DNA from: Henriciella algicola
Lineage (GTDB): Bacteria; Pseudomonadota; Alphaproteobacteria; Caulobacterales; Hyphomonadaceae
Reading direction: 5' to 3'
Length of the DNA stretch: 64,000 bases
Assembly (NCBI RefSeq): GCF_003576245.1
Contig: NZ_QWGA01000003.1
Coordinates: 868,001-932,000 of the forward strand
The stretch's first letter is position 1. Each line of letters opens with the position of its first letter. Made by a program: the position numbers and the translations under genes. This document shows, piece by piece, positions 18,028-27,566 of the stretch. The notes under the pieces are model-generated. The model was not told where the DNA came from and ran no database searches. It saw only the letters and a program-made list of their open reading frames with translations.

Positions 18028-18957
18028 TTATTGAGGCGAAGAAAAGGCACTTCGCCCTTCAGGCGCAGTTGCAGCTGCAAGTGCATCCACCATGAAACTG
18101 TGCCTGCGCGCGACGGCAGCGGCGTCTTTTTCATAGCCGCCGCCGAGCACACCAACGGTTGGAATGCCGCGTCTGGCGCAGGCTTCGGCCACCTTGCGGT
18201 CACGCTCTCGAAGGCCATCATCGCTCAGCGAGAGAAGCCCCAACCGGTCATTCTGATGAGGGTCGACGCCCGCATTGTAGAAAACGAGATCCGGCTTTGC
18301 GCGGCTAAAGATAGTGGTCAAAAAGCCATCCAGCGCGTCGAGATAGTCGCTGTCCCCTGCCCCGCGCGGGAGGCCAATGTCGAGGTCGGATGGTGGCTTG
18401 ATGCGCGGCCAGTTGTCCTCGCAATGCATGGACGCGGTGAAGACGCGGTCGTCCTCGGCGAAGATGCTGGCGGTGCCATCGCCATGGTGCACATCGCAAT
18501 CGATGACCGCGACCTTGCGGCAAAGTCCTTCCTCCAGAGCGACCCGCGCGGCGACGGCGACATCGTTGAAAACGCAGAAGCCTGCCCCGCCTTCATAGCT
18601 TGCATGATGGCTGCCGCCCGCCAGACTGACAGCGGCGCCATGCTGGACGGCCAGCCGGGCGGCAAGGCACGTACCTCCGACTGAGGCGCGCGTTCTTGCG
18701 GCGATGGCCGGCGTCATGTCGAAGCCGATCTTGCGCGCCGTTTTTGCGTCCACAGAGGAGGTTAGCACTGCCGTCACATAGGACGGGTCGTGCGCAAGGT
18801 GCAGCCAGCGTTCGGGGGCATGTGCGGGCACGGCAAATGTCTCTCCTCTCGCGCGCAAGCGGTCGGCAAGCAGCGAGTATTTGCGCATGGGAAAGCGATG
18901 GCTGTCCGGCACGCTCTCGGCGTCATAGTCAGGGTGATGAACGATCGGCAGCGCCAT
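18028..18957 (-). CDS. histone deacetylase-family (HDAC-like) amidohydrolase
   Basis: A 309-residue zinc hydrolase of the arginase-deacetylase fold. The active site shows GGSHHASYEGG (general-base histidines), DCDVHHGDGTA (zinc Asp and His) and YNAGVDPHQNDRLG (second zinc Asp). It resembles the HDAC11-like bacterial group. The start at 18957 (MALPIVHHPDYD) fits the fold's beginning; a longer frame would overlap the divergent MATE gene. Natural substrate, such as acetylpolyamine or an acyl-lysine, is unknown. Confidence 0.92.
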   Translation of the reverse strand: MALPIVHHPDYDAESVPDSHRFPMRKYSLLADRLRARGETFAVPAHAPERWLHLAHDPSYVTAVLTSSVDAKTARKIGFDMTPAIAARTRASVGGTCLAARLAVQHGAAVSLAGGSHHASYEGGAGFCVFNDVAVAARVALEEGLCRKVAVIDCDVHHGDGTASIFAEDDRVFTASMHCEDNWPRIKPPSDLDIGLPRGAGDSDYLDALDGFLTTIFSRAKPDLVFYNAGVDPHQNDRLGLLSLSDDGLRERDRKVAEACARRGIPTVGVLGGGYEKDAAAVARRHSFMVDALAAATAPEGRSAFSSPQ

Positions 18958-19021
18958 GACGGGTGAGATGTCGGCAGGCGGCTGATTGTCAAGCAGCGGC
19001 CAGCGCCATAAGCCGCTTGCC

Positions 19022-20350
19022 ATGTCAGATGCCGTCCTCACCCGCTCAAAGGTCGTTGCGCTTGCCGTGCCGGTGATGCTGGCACAGGCGGCGACCGCAT
19101 CAACCGGTATCGTCGACACGGCAGTCATGGGTCTCTACGGCACCAAGTTTGACCTCGGCGCCGTTGGTGTGGCCGCCGTGGTAATGAACTTCCTCTACTG
19201 GGCGTTCGGATTCCTGCGCATGTCGACGACAGGCCTGACCGCGCAGGCGGCAGGTGGCGGTGACCGGCTGGAAGCACAGACGGTGTTGCAACGCGCCCTC
19301 CTGCTCGGCGGGGCGCTCGGTCTTGCCATCCTCATCCTGTCGCCGCTCCTCAAACTCGCCGTCTTCCAGCCCTTCGAGGCAAGCCCTGAGGTGAAGTCGC
19401 TCGCCCGGGACTATTTCGACGCGCGCGTCTGGGGCGCACCTGCCGTCCTGATGGGGTATGCGATTACAGGCTGGCTGCTCGGCACAGGAAAGACCGGGCA
19501 ATTGCTGGCCTTTCAGATTGTCATGAATGGCACGAATGCTGCGCTCGATATCTGGTTCGTCGCAGGCCTTGGCTGGGGGCCTGCCGGGATAGGTGCAGGC
19601 ACAGCCATCGCCGAATGGGTCGCGCTCGCTTTCGGGCTGGTCCTCGTTCGCAAGGGCTTCTCGCGCTCTGGCAAGCTGTTTGACAGGGAGCGGCTGGCCG
19701 CCCTCATCAATGCCAACCGCGATATCCTTATCCGGACGCTGGCGCTGCTCTTCTGCTTTGCCTGGTTCGTGAATTCAGGCGCGAGCCTCGGCACCGCGAC
19801 GCTTGCTGGCAATGAAGTCCTTCTCCAGTTCGTGTCGGTATCGGCCTTTGTGCTCGATGGCTTTGCCTTCGTCGCCGAGAAGGAGATTGGCGAAGCCTAT
19901 GGCGCCAGAAGCCGCGCGCGCCTGATGCGCGCCATGCGACTGACGAGCGAAATCGCGCTTGCCTGCGCCATTGTTATCACGCTCGCCTATTTTATTGGTG
20001 GCGGCTGGATCATCGAGAACTTTGTGGCGGATGCAGATGCGCGCGCCGTCGCGCTGGACTATCTGCCCTATTGCGCTGCGGTGCCGCTCATCGGTCTGGC
20101 CTGCTGGCAACTGGATGGCTTCTTCCTTGGCGCTACGCAGGGCAAGGCGCTGCGAAACGCGGGCGTTGTCGCCGCCGTTCTCTATGTCGGGACAGACGTG
20201 CTTCTGAAGGATGCCTTCGCCAATACGGGCGTCTGGATCGCTTTTCTGACCATGTATGTCTGGCGGGCAGGCGCGCTCGGCGTCTACCTGCCGTCGATGA
20301 TCGCCAAGGTCAGCGAAAGTCAGCCCCCACAGCCTGCTCGACAGACGTGA
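19022..20350 (+). CDS. MATE family efflux transporter (DinF-like)
   Basis: A 442-residue inner-membrane cation-coupled exporter with about 12 hydrophobic segments. The N-terminal repeat begins ALAVPVMLAQAATASTGIVD and includes MGLYGT, and the second half has ALLFCFAWFVNSGASLGTAT. The pattern is closest to the DinF/eukaryotic-like MATE branch. The start is the ATG at 19022; a TTG 36 bases upstream is possible. It diverges from the HDAC-like gene (64-base gap) and its last 41 bases overlap the convergent pyrD. Confidence 0.9.
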   Translation: MSDAVLTRSKVVALAVPVMLAQAATASTGIVDTAVMGLYGTKFDLGAVGVAAVVMNFLYWAFGFLRMSTTGLTAQAAGGGDRLEAQTVLQRALLLGGALGLAILILSPLLKLAVFQPFEASPEVKSLARDYFDARVWGAPAVLMGYAITGWLLGTGKTGQLLAFQIVMNGTNAALDIWFVAGLGWGPAGIGAGTAIAEWVALAFGLVLVRKGFSRSGKLFDRERLAALINANRDILIRTLALLFCFAWFVNSGASLGTATLAGNEVLLQFVSVSAFVLDGFAFVAEKEIGEAYGARSRARLMRAMRLTSEIALACAIVITLAYFIGGGWIIENFVADADARAVALDYLPYCAAVPLIGLACWQLDGFFLGATQGKALRNAGVVAAVLYVGTDVLLKDAFANTGVWIAFLTMYVWRAGALGVYLPSMIAKVSESQPPQPARQT

Positions 20351-21401
20351 AGCCGTCTGCATAGAGCCTTGCCGCGAGGTCCTTGTTGATCTGCGCCACC
20401 AGCGATGGGCCCTTGTAGACCAGCGCCGAATAGAGCTGCACGGCATGCGCACCGGCCCGGATTTTCTGGTAGGCCTCGGCACCGCTTGAGATGCCGCCAG
20501 CGCCGATCAGGTCGAACTCACCGAGAAGCTCCCGCGCGAAGGCGCGCAGCACCTGCGTCGACGGCGTGAAAAGCGGCGCACCGGACAGGCCGCCACTTTC
20601 GGCCTTGTGCTCGCTCTGCAGGGCCTCCGGGCGCTCCAGCGTCGTGTTGGAGATGATCAGCCCTGACAGCCAGCTTCCCGGCCCACGGACAACCGCGATA
20701 ATGTCATTAATGGCGCGCTCATCGAGGTCTGGCGCGAGTTTAAGGAAGACCGGCTTTCGCGGCGTTTGGCCTGCGTCGTCCAGTTCAGCATGCGCTATGG
20801 CGACAGCTTCGCCGCAACGCGTCAGCAAGGCTTCCAGCGCGCCCTTGTCCTGCAGCCCGCGAAGCCCCGGCGTGTTCGGGGAAGAGATGTTGATCGTGAT
20901 GTAGCCCGCCAGCGGATAGACGGCCGCGATACCGGCTTCGTAATCAGCGATGCGATCTTCGCTGTCCTTGTTTGCCCCAACATTCGCGCCGACCGGGCAA
21001 GACGCGCGGTCTGCATGGCGCAGGCGCGCAATGAAGGCGTCAAGCCCCTCATTGTTGAAGCCCATCCGGTTGATGACCGCCTTGTCCTCTCTCAGCCTGA
21101 AGAGGCGTGGCTTCGGATTGCCTTCCTGCGGGCGCGGGGTCACCGTTCCGCATTCGACAAAGCCAAACCCGAAATGCGACATGGCCGTGAAGACTTCGGC
21201 GTTCTTGTCAAAGCCAGCGGCCAGCCCGACCGGATTGCCGAGGCGAAGGCCTGATTTCGGCAGGGTTACCGGCGTGTTCCAGCGCTTTGGATTGATGCGC
21301 GGTACGCCGACACCGGTCTTTAGCGCCCGGATTGTAGCCGTGTGCGCTGCCTCAGGCGGCATCGTGCGGAAGAAGCGGGCGCCAATCGATGAGAGTGCCA
21401 T
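20310..21401 (-). CDS. pyrD: dihydroorotate dehydrogenase (quinone), class 2
   Basis: A 363-residue membrane-associated FMN enzyme of pyrimidine synthesis that passes electrons to ubiquinone. The class-2 N-terminal extension is present. FMN-site motifs are GLAAGFDKNAE, GTVTPRPQEGNPKPRLFRL and NRMGFNNEG; the catalytic serine lies in NISSPNTPGLRGLQ. The start codon follows directly on the TAG of the DUF952 gene, so the two form an operon. Its 3' end overlaps the convergent MATE gene by 41 bases. Confidence 0.96.
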   Translation of the reverse strand: MALSSIGARFFRTMPPEAAHTATIRALKTGVGVPRINPKRWNTPVTLPKSGLRLGNPVGLAAGFDKNAEVFTAMSHFGFGFVECGTVTPRPQEGNPKPRLFRLREDKAVINRMGFNNEGLDAFIARLRHADRASCPVGANVGANKDSEDRIADYEAGIAAVYPLAGYITINISSPNTPGLRGLQDKGALEALLTRCGEAVAIAHAELDDAGQTPRKPVFLKLAPDLDERAINDIIAVVRGPGSWLSGLIISNTTLERPEALQSEHKAESGGLSGAPLFTPSTQVLRAFARELLGEFDLIGAGGISSGAEAYQKIRAGAHAVQLYSALVYKGPSLVAQINKDLAARLYADGFTSVEQAVGADFR

Positions 21402-21752
21402 CTAGCGTACCTCTTCTGGCAGAACAGGATCGCCCTGGTCGTCTGTTTCGAGCGTCCAGCGGCGCTGTGCATCTGACAGGCGCAGCGTGCCGTAGAGGTG
21501 CGGGAAGAGGTCTCCGCCGCGAGACGCTTCCCATTTCACATCGCCGCCGAGGCGCTCTGCAATGAACTCATAGAGACTGACTCCATGCTGACCGGCATAG
21601 TGCAGCCGCAGCGTTTCGGCGACCTGGTCCTTCGAGGACAGGTGCACATAGCCGTCTCGTGCATCGAGATCAGTATCGGTATGGCCAAGCTCACGGGCAC
21701 GTTCATCGTCCGCGGCACTCAGGATTTTGTAGACGGGTGTATCGAGCATCAT
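21402..21752 (-). CDS. DUF952 family protein
   Basis: A roughly 116-residue small cytoplasmic protein with the DUF952 signature YVHLSSKDQVAETLRLHYAG and a C-terminal LFPHLYG. Members are often found beside pyrD in alphaproteobacteria. The start is placed at MMLDTPVYKI because homologues begin near the VYKI strand; an in-frame ATG 42 bases upstream exists. The stop abuts the pyrD start with no gap. Biochemical role unknown. Confidence 0.85.
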   Translation of the reverse strand: MMLDTPVYKILSAADDERARELGHTDTDLDARDGYVHLSSKDQVAETLRLHYAGQHGVSLYEFIAERLGGDVKWEASRGGDLFPHLYGTLRLSDAQRRWTLETDDQGDPVLPEEVR

Positions 21753-21853
21753 AAGAGCGGTCTTACAGGCTTCCTCAGACGCGGCAAGCATCAAGCTTGC
21801 TAGGTATTTATTCCCATGATAGGAGATCAGGGAGAGAACGGAGACGAGAGATC

Positions 21854-22471
21854 ATGCGCCACGGCGACGTCTGGAAGGGCATAGATCTTCTGGCAAAGAA
21901 GAATGGCCTTAGCGCCTCTGGCCTGGCCCGTCAGGCGGGTCTCGACCCGACAAGCTTCAACCCATCCAAACGTCAGGCCAAGGATGGACGCCTGCGTTGG
22001 CCATCGACCGAAAGCATTGCCCGGGCTCTGGAAGCAGTTGGCGCGGGCATGGATGATTTTGCAGCCCTTATCGAAGGCCATCGCGGCGCGACGGCGCCTC
22101 TCATTGGTCTTGCCCAAGCTGGTGCCGACGGCTTCTTCGATGATAGCGGCTTTCCGACTGGCGGCGGCTGGGACGAGGTCCGGTTTCCCGGCCTTGGCGG
22201 CGATCCTGTCTATGCGCTGGAGATTACCGGCGACAGTATGGAGCCCGCCTATCGCGAAGGCGACCGCATCATCGTCGCCCCCGGTGCACAGGTGCGCAAG
22301 GGCGACCGTGTCGTGGTCAAGACCGAAGACGGAGAGGTGATGGCAAAGGTTCTGGGCCGTCAGACCGAAACGCAGGTCGAGCTGGTCTCGCTCAATCCCG
22401 ACCATCCGATGCGCACCTTCAAACCATCGCAAATCAACTGGATCGCGCGCATCCTCTGGGTGAGCCAGTAA
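21854..22471 (+). CDS. LexA-like S24 peptidase regulator with N-terminal HTH
   Basis: A 205-residue protein. The N-terminal half is a short helix-turn-helix (GLSASGLARQAGLDPTSFN), and the C-terminal S24 domain has the nucleophile serine in ITGDSMEPAYREGD and the catalytic lysine in EVMAKVLGR. A Ala-Gly pair near residue 87 (LAQAGADG) could be the self-cleavage site. This is the stand-alone CI/LexA-like form, not LexA itself, whose winged helix looks different. It diverges from the DUF952-pyrD unit. The start at 21854 was taken for the purine-rich GGAGACGAGAG upstream. Confidence 0.88.
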   Translation: MRHGDVWKGIDLLAKKNGLSASGLARQAGLDPTSFNPSKRQAKDGRLRWPSTESIARALEAVGAGMDDFAALIEGHRGATAPLIGLAQAGADGFFDDSGFPTGGGWDEVRFPGLGGDPVYALEITGDSMEPAYREGDRIIVAPGAQVRKGDRVVVKTEDGEVMAKVLGRQTETQVELVSLNPDHPMRTFKPSQINWIARILWVSQ

Positions 22472-22547
22472 GCACCTGCAGCGTTCGCATGCGCAGCACA
22501 TAATCCGCTTGCCCTGACATCCTTGCACGTGTCATCCAAAAGACCTC

Positions 22548-23462
22548 ATGGACTGGGACAAGCTCAAATCCTTCCACGCTGCAGCAGAAGCTGGCAGCCT
22601 GACGGCCGCGGGTGAACGCCTCGGCATCTCGCAGTCGGCTGTGTCGCGCCAGATTTCAGCGCTGGAAGAACAGCTGGGCGTATCGCTCTTTCAGCGGCAT
22701 GCGCGCGGGCTAGTGCTGACCGACGCTGGCCACACACTCCACCGCTCGACCATGGACATGGCATCGGCAGCGCAGTCGGCCAATGCGGCCCTTCGCGACC
22801 AGCAGGATGTGGCCCAGGGCGACCTCGTGGTTACAGCCCCTGTAGCTTTCGGATCGACCTGGCTGGTGCCGCGGCTGGGCAACTTCCTGACCGCCAATTC
22901 GGGGATGCGGATCGACCTGCGCCTCGACGATGGCGAGACCTATGACCTTCTCAAGCTGGAAGCAGAATGCGCTATTCGCCTCTGGGCGGCCGACAAGTCT
23001 GACCTGATCCAGCGCAAACTCGGTACGGTTGCGACGAACCTCTATGCGTCACCAGAATACCTTAAGGCACATGGCACGCCGCGCACGCCGCAGGATCTCG
23101 ATAATCACCGGATCATTGGCTACGGCACGGAGAACACGCCGCTGGACGCGATGAGCTGGGCGCAGCGGGTTGGCCGCGATGATACGCTACCGCGCAAGGC
23201 AACGCTGCAGGTGCGAAACGTGCCAGCCATGCTGCGCGCCGTCGAAGCCGGTATCGGGATCGCAGACCTCCCAGACTATATGGTGAGTGCGGTGCCGAAG
23301 CTGGTGCGCGTGCTGCCAGACCATACAGGACCGACCTTCGACCTGTTCTTTATCTATCCAAGCGACCTCAAGCGATCCAAGCGAATCGCGGTGTTCAGGG
23401 ACTTCCTGACGGCCGAAGTGGATGCGATCAAACGCGAAAACCTGCAACTTCGTGCCAGCTGA
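22548..23462 (+). CDS. LysR family transcriptional regulator
   Basis: A 304-residue LTTR. The winged helix-turn-helix covers residues 1-60 (SLTAAGERLGISQSAVSRQ, ALEEQLGVSLFQRH), then a periplasmic-binding-like effector domain from about 90 (GDLVVTAPVAFGSTWLVPRL). It most resembles LTTRs that regulate a divergent or unlinked target; no enzyme gene is adjacent. It is preceded by a 76-base gap after the S24 gene and followed by a candidate small RNA. Confidence 0.93.
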   Translation: MDWDKLKSFHAAAEAGSLTAAGERLGISQSAVSRQISALEEQLGVSLFQRHARGLVLTDAGHTLHRSTMDMASAAQSANAALRDQQDVAQGDLVVTAPVAFGSTWLVPRLGNFLTANSGMRIDLRLDDGETYDLLKLEAECAIRLWAADKSDLIQRKLGTVATNLYASPEYLKAHGTPRTPQDLDNHRIIGYGTENTPLDAMSWAQRVGRDDTLPRKATLQVRNVPAMLRAVEAGIGIADLPDYMVSAVPKLVRVLPDHTGPTFDLFFIYPSDLKRSKRIAVFRDFLTAEVDAIKRENLQLRAS

Positions 23463-23544
23463 CCTTAGGTAACATGCAGAAATGCATGGCTTCAATACTG
23501 AAACGGGTGTTTTCTTTCGCACGCGCAGCATCTACTTGGCGCGC

Positions 23545-23654
23545 ATGCCTTGGTTCCGGCTTCAGCCAATCTCCTCCGATTGTGCGTTTCCTCCCTCCAA
23601 GTAGGAACCAATACTTAGAGCCCGGCGCGATCACTCGCAGCCGGGCTTTTTTTC
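23545..23654 (+). ncRNA. candidate trans-acting sRNA with anti-Shine-Dalgarno loops
   Basis: The gap between the LysR gene and dps can fold into a defined RNA. An 8-bp stem TTGGTTCC (23550-23557) with GGAACCAA (23604-23611) encloses a hairpin CAATC-TCCTCC-GATTG (23567-23582) whose whole loop is an anti-SD hexamer. A second C-rich run, TTTCCTCCCTCC (23587-23598), stays unpaired. An intrinsic terminator follows. This is the architecture of CCUCC-loop sRNAs known in alphaproteobacteria (for example alpha-r15 or CcsR types, and the C-rich loop of GsrN). The 5' end and promoter are not resolved. It shares GCGTTTCCTCCCT with the candidate at 36454-36540. Confidence 0.55.
23619..23654 (+). terminator. 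intrinsic terminator of candidate sRNA
   Basis: Stem AGCCCGGC (23619-23626) with GCCGGGCT (23640-23647), a 13-base loop, then a run of seven T. It works on the + strand only; the minus-strand side has no T-run. Confidence 0.85.
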
Positions 23655-23673
23655 TGTTTCGATGTTAAGAAAT

Positions 23674-24120
23674 CTAGATGCTGGCGCGCAGCATCCAGGC
23701 GGCCTTTTCGGAGATTGCCGCACGTTGTGTGAGCAAGTCGGCCGTCACGACATCGCCATCGCTATCGGCCGCTTCGACGCCTTTGCGCGCAACCTCCGCA
23801 AGCATCTCGTGACCACGAACCAGATTGTTGATCATGTCCTCAGAGTCCGGCACGCCATTGTCTGGCTTAATGGTTGCGTTAGACAGAATTTCCTCGGTTG
23901 AGCCGGGCGCGAATTTTCCAAGCGCCCGTAACCGCTCTGCAAGCTCATCGAGCGCCGTCCAGAGCTCCGTGTACTGCTGCATGAAAAGCTCGTGCAGCGA
24001 CTTGAAGCGCGGCCCGGTGACGTTCCAGTGATAGCCGTGCGTTTTCACATAAAGCGCATAGGTGTCGCCCAGCACATTTCGCAGGGCGTCAATCGATGCA
24101 TTTCGATCTGTATTACTCAT
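23674..24120 (-). CDS. dps: Dps family DNA-protecting ferritin-like protein
   Basis: A 148-residue protein that oxidises and stores iron in a dodecamer and shields DNA in starvation or oxidative stress. The inter-subunit ferroxidase ligands are visible in KTHGYHWNVTGPRFKSLHEL and the following YTELWTALDELAERLR. Typical Dps length. It is monocistronic, facing the candidate sRNA across a 20-base gap. Expression under the general stress response would be expected, but I found no clear EcfG-type promoter in the 140 bases upstream. Confidence 0.94.
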   Translation of the reverse strand: MSNTDRNASIDALRNVLGDTYALYVKTHGYHWNVTGPRFKSLHELFMQQYTELWTALDELAERLRALGKFAPGSTEEILSNATIKPDNGVPDSEDMINNLVRGHEMLAEVARKGVEAADSDGDVVTADLLTQRAAISEKAAWMLRASI

Positions 24121-24216
24121 TTCGATACCTCCAGACGTATCTCATCGTCTTCAGTGACCATAGATGGCACTGAAATGGGGACACGCCGGAGCGCAAACAA
24201 ATTGGATTTAGGCGCC

Positions 24217-24243
24217 CCAGCTATAGAACCTGCCTATAGCTGG
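24217..24243. repeat. perfect 10-bp inverted repeat downstream of aminotransferase gene
   Basis: CCAGCTATAG (24217-24226) and CTATAGCTGG (24234-24243) with a 7-base loop, 18 bases beyond the aminotransferase stop. There is no T-run on either side, so it may be a 3' mRNA-stabilising stem, a factor-assisted terminator or a protein-binding site in the dps upstream region. Confidence 0.6.
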
Positions 24244-24260
24244 AGCTTGAAAGCGCGGGT

Positions 24261-25550
<1,290 letters not shown>

Positions 25551-25670
25551 TCAAAGAATTGGTCCCGCACGGGCTGATTGCAAATCTGGCCGCAGCGCAT
25601 GCAGCCCGCAGCACGCCTGGCAGCTGGCCAACTAGGCGGCGGGCGCGGCTGCCATTAGGTTAGCGCCAGC

Positions 25671-27560
25671 ATGTCAGAAACCTCATCCAACAGACCAGCC
25701 CGGCGGGGCGTCGATGTCATCAAGGACAATCTGAAACGCCTGCCCGCAAAGCCGGGCGTCTATCGCATGTTCGGGACCAAGGATGAGGTCTTGTACGTCG
25801 GCAAGGCCCGCAACCTGAAGGCGCGCGTCTCTAATTATGCCCGGCTGGGTGGCCACACACAGCGTATCGCCGCGATGATCGCGCTGACTGCGCGTATGGA
25901 ATTCGTCGTCACCGAAACAGAGACTGAGGCGCTGCTGCTGGAAGCAAGCCTTATCAAGTCGCTGAAGCCGCGCTTCAACATCCTGCTGCGCGATGACAAA
26001 TCCTTCCCCTACATCCTGATCCGCCGCGACCACGACTATCCGCAGATCCTGAAATATCGCGGCTCCAAGCAGGAACGGGGCGACTATTTCGGCCCCTTCG
26101 CCAGCGCCAATGCGGTGACCCGCACCCTCGACACGCTGCAGAAGGCCTTCCTGCTGCGCACATGCGAGGACAGCGTTTTCTCGCAACGCACGCGGCCCTG
26201 CATGCTGCACCAGATCAAGCGCTGCTCTGCCCCATGCGTCGACCTTGTCAGCGAGGAGGCCTACACAAAGCTCGCCGATCAGGCAGCCGACTTCCTGAAA
26301 GGCAAGGCCACTGACCTTCAGGCAGACCTTGCCAGCGAGATGGAAGCGGCCGCCGAGAATATGGAGTTCGAGCGCGCCGCGAGCCTGCGCGACCGAATCC
26401 GCGCGCTGGCTGTTGTCCGCGCGCAGCAGGACATCAATCCGGACGGGATCGAGGAAGCAGACATCTTCTCCATCGCTATGGAAGGCGGCCAGTCCGCCGT
26501 GCAGGTCTTCTTCATCCGCGCCGGGCAGAACTGGGGCGCGACCATCCACTTCCCGCGCCACGAGAAGGAAGAGACCGCGCCGGAAATCCTGTCGGCCTTC
26601 CTCGTCCAGTTCTATGACAAGCGGCCGCCGCCAAAGCTGGTCCTGACCAATCAGGCGCCTGATCAGGGCGAGCTTATTGCCGAAGCGCTTGAGCTGAAAT
26701 CCAACCGGAAAGTCGAGATCCGCACCCCGCAGCGCGGCGACAAGCGCGAGCTCGTTGCGCAAGCGACGCGCAACGCGGCCGAAGCGCTGTCACGCAAGCT
26801 GGCAGAAACGGCGAGCCAGCAGCGCCTGCTGAAAGACCTGGCGAAAGCTTTCGACCTGCAGGGGGAGCCAAAGCGGGTGGAGGTTTACGACAACAGCCAC
26901 ATCCAGGGCTCAAATGCCGTCGGCGGTATGGTGGTCGCCGGGCCTGAAGGCTTCATCAAGGGCCAGTATCGCAAGTTCAACATCAAGGACACGACGCTCG
27001 AGCCTGGCGATGACTATGGCATGATGCGCGAAGTCATGCGGCGCCGGTTCAAGCGCCTCCTCAAGGAAGCCGATGAGCAGAAGGTCGCGATTTCAGAGCT
27101 GGAGACCTACCCAGACCTCGTCCTCATTGATGGCGGACTCGGCCAGCTGAGCGCCGTGACCGAGACGCTGACAGAGCTTGGCCTCAGCGCTGACGATGTC
27201 ACGCTTGTGTCCATCGCGAAGGGGCCTGACCGAAATGCCGGGCGTGAGAAATTCTTCCGCCCCGGCAAGGCGCCATTCCAGCTGCCGCCAGACACGCCCG
27301 TGCTCTATTATCTTCAGCGCCTGCGCGACGAGGCGCACCGCTGGGCCATTGGCGCACACCGCGCCAAGCGCTCCGCCGATATCAAATCATCTCCGCTGGA
27401 TGAGATTGAGGGCATCGGCCCGTCACGCAAAAAAGCACTTTTGCATCACTTCGGGTCGGCAAAAGGCGTGTCACGTGCCAAGCTGGTTGACCTTGAGAGC
27501 GTTGAGGGAATCAATCGCTCACTCGCCGAACGTATCTATGGCCATTTCAATGGCGGTTAG
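25671..27560 (+). CDS. uvrC: excinuclease ABC subunit C
   Basis: A 629-residue nuclease making both incisions in nucleotide excision repair. The GIY-YIG domain starts at residue about 26 (GVYRMFGTKDEVLYVGKA), followed by a cysteine-rich linker (CMLHQIKRCSAPC), the UVR UvrB-binding helix pair (MEFERAASLRDRI), the RNase-H-like domain with EVYDNSHIQG, and a C-terminal helix-hairpin-helix (EIEGIGPSRKKALLHHFGS). All catalytic regions are intact. pgsA follows after 6 bases, a pairing common in Proteobacteria. Confidence 0.97.
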   Translation: MSETSSNRPARRGVDVIKDNLKRLPAKPGVYRMFGTKDEVLYVGKARNLKARVSNYARLGGHTQRIAAMIALTARMEFVVTETETEALLLEASLIKSLKPRFNILLRDDKSFPYILIRRDHDYPQILKYRGSKQERGDYFGPFASANAVTRTLDTLQKAFLLRTCEDSVFSQRTRPCMLHQIKRCSAPCVDLVSEEAYTKLADQAADFLKGKATDLQADLASEMEAAAENMEFERAASLRDRIRALAVVRAQQDINPDGIEEADIFSIAMEGGQSAVQVFFIRAGQNWGATIHFPRHEKEETAPEILSAFLVQFYDKRPPPKLVLTNQAPDQGELIAEALELKSNRKVEIRTPQRGDKRELVAQATRNAAEALSRKLAETASQQRLLKDLAKAFDLQGEPKRVEVYDNSHIQGSNAVGGMVVAGPEGFIKGQYRKFNIKDTTLEPGDDYGMMREVMRRRFKRLLKEADEQKVAISELETYPDLVLIDGGLGQLSAVTETLTELGLSADDVTLVSIAKGPDRNAGREKFFRPGKAPFQLPPDTPVLYYLQRLRDEAHRWAIGAHRAKRSADIKSSPLDEIEGIGPSRKKALLHHFGSAKGVSRAKLVDLESVEGINRSLAERIYGHFNGG

Positions 27561-27566
27561 GACACC

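Noticed and set aside
23474-23668. A 64-codon plus-strand frame between the LysR gene and dps.
   Set aside because: It runs through the terminator hairpin and has no ribosome site; the region is better explained as an RNA gene.
25683-26762. A 359-codon minus-strand frame opposite uvrC.
   Set aside because: uvrC is complete and unambiguous on the plus strand; this is a reverse shadow.
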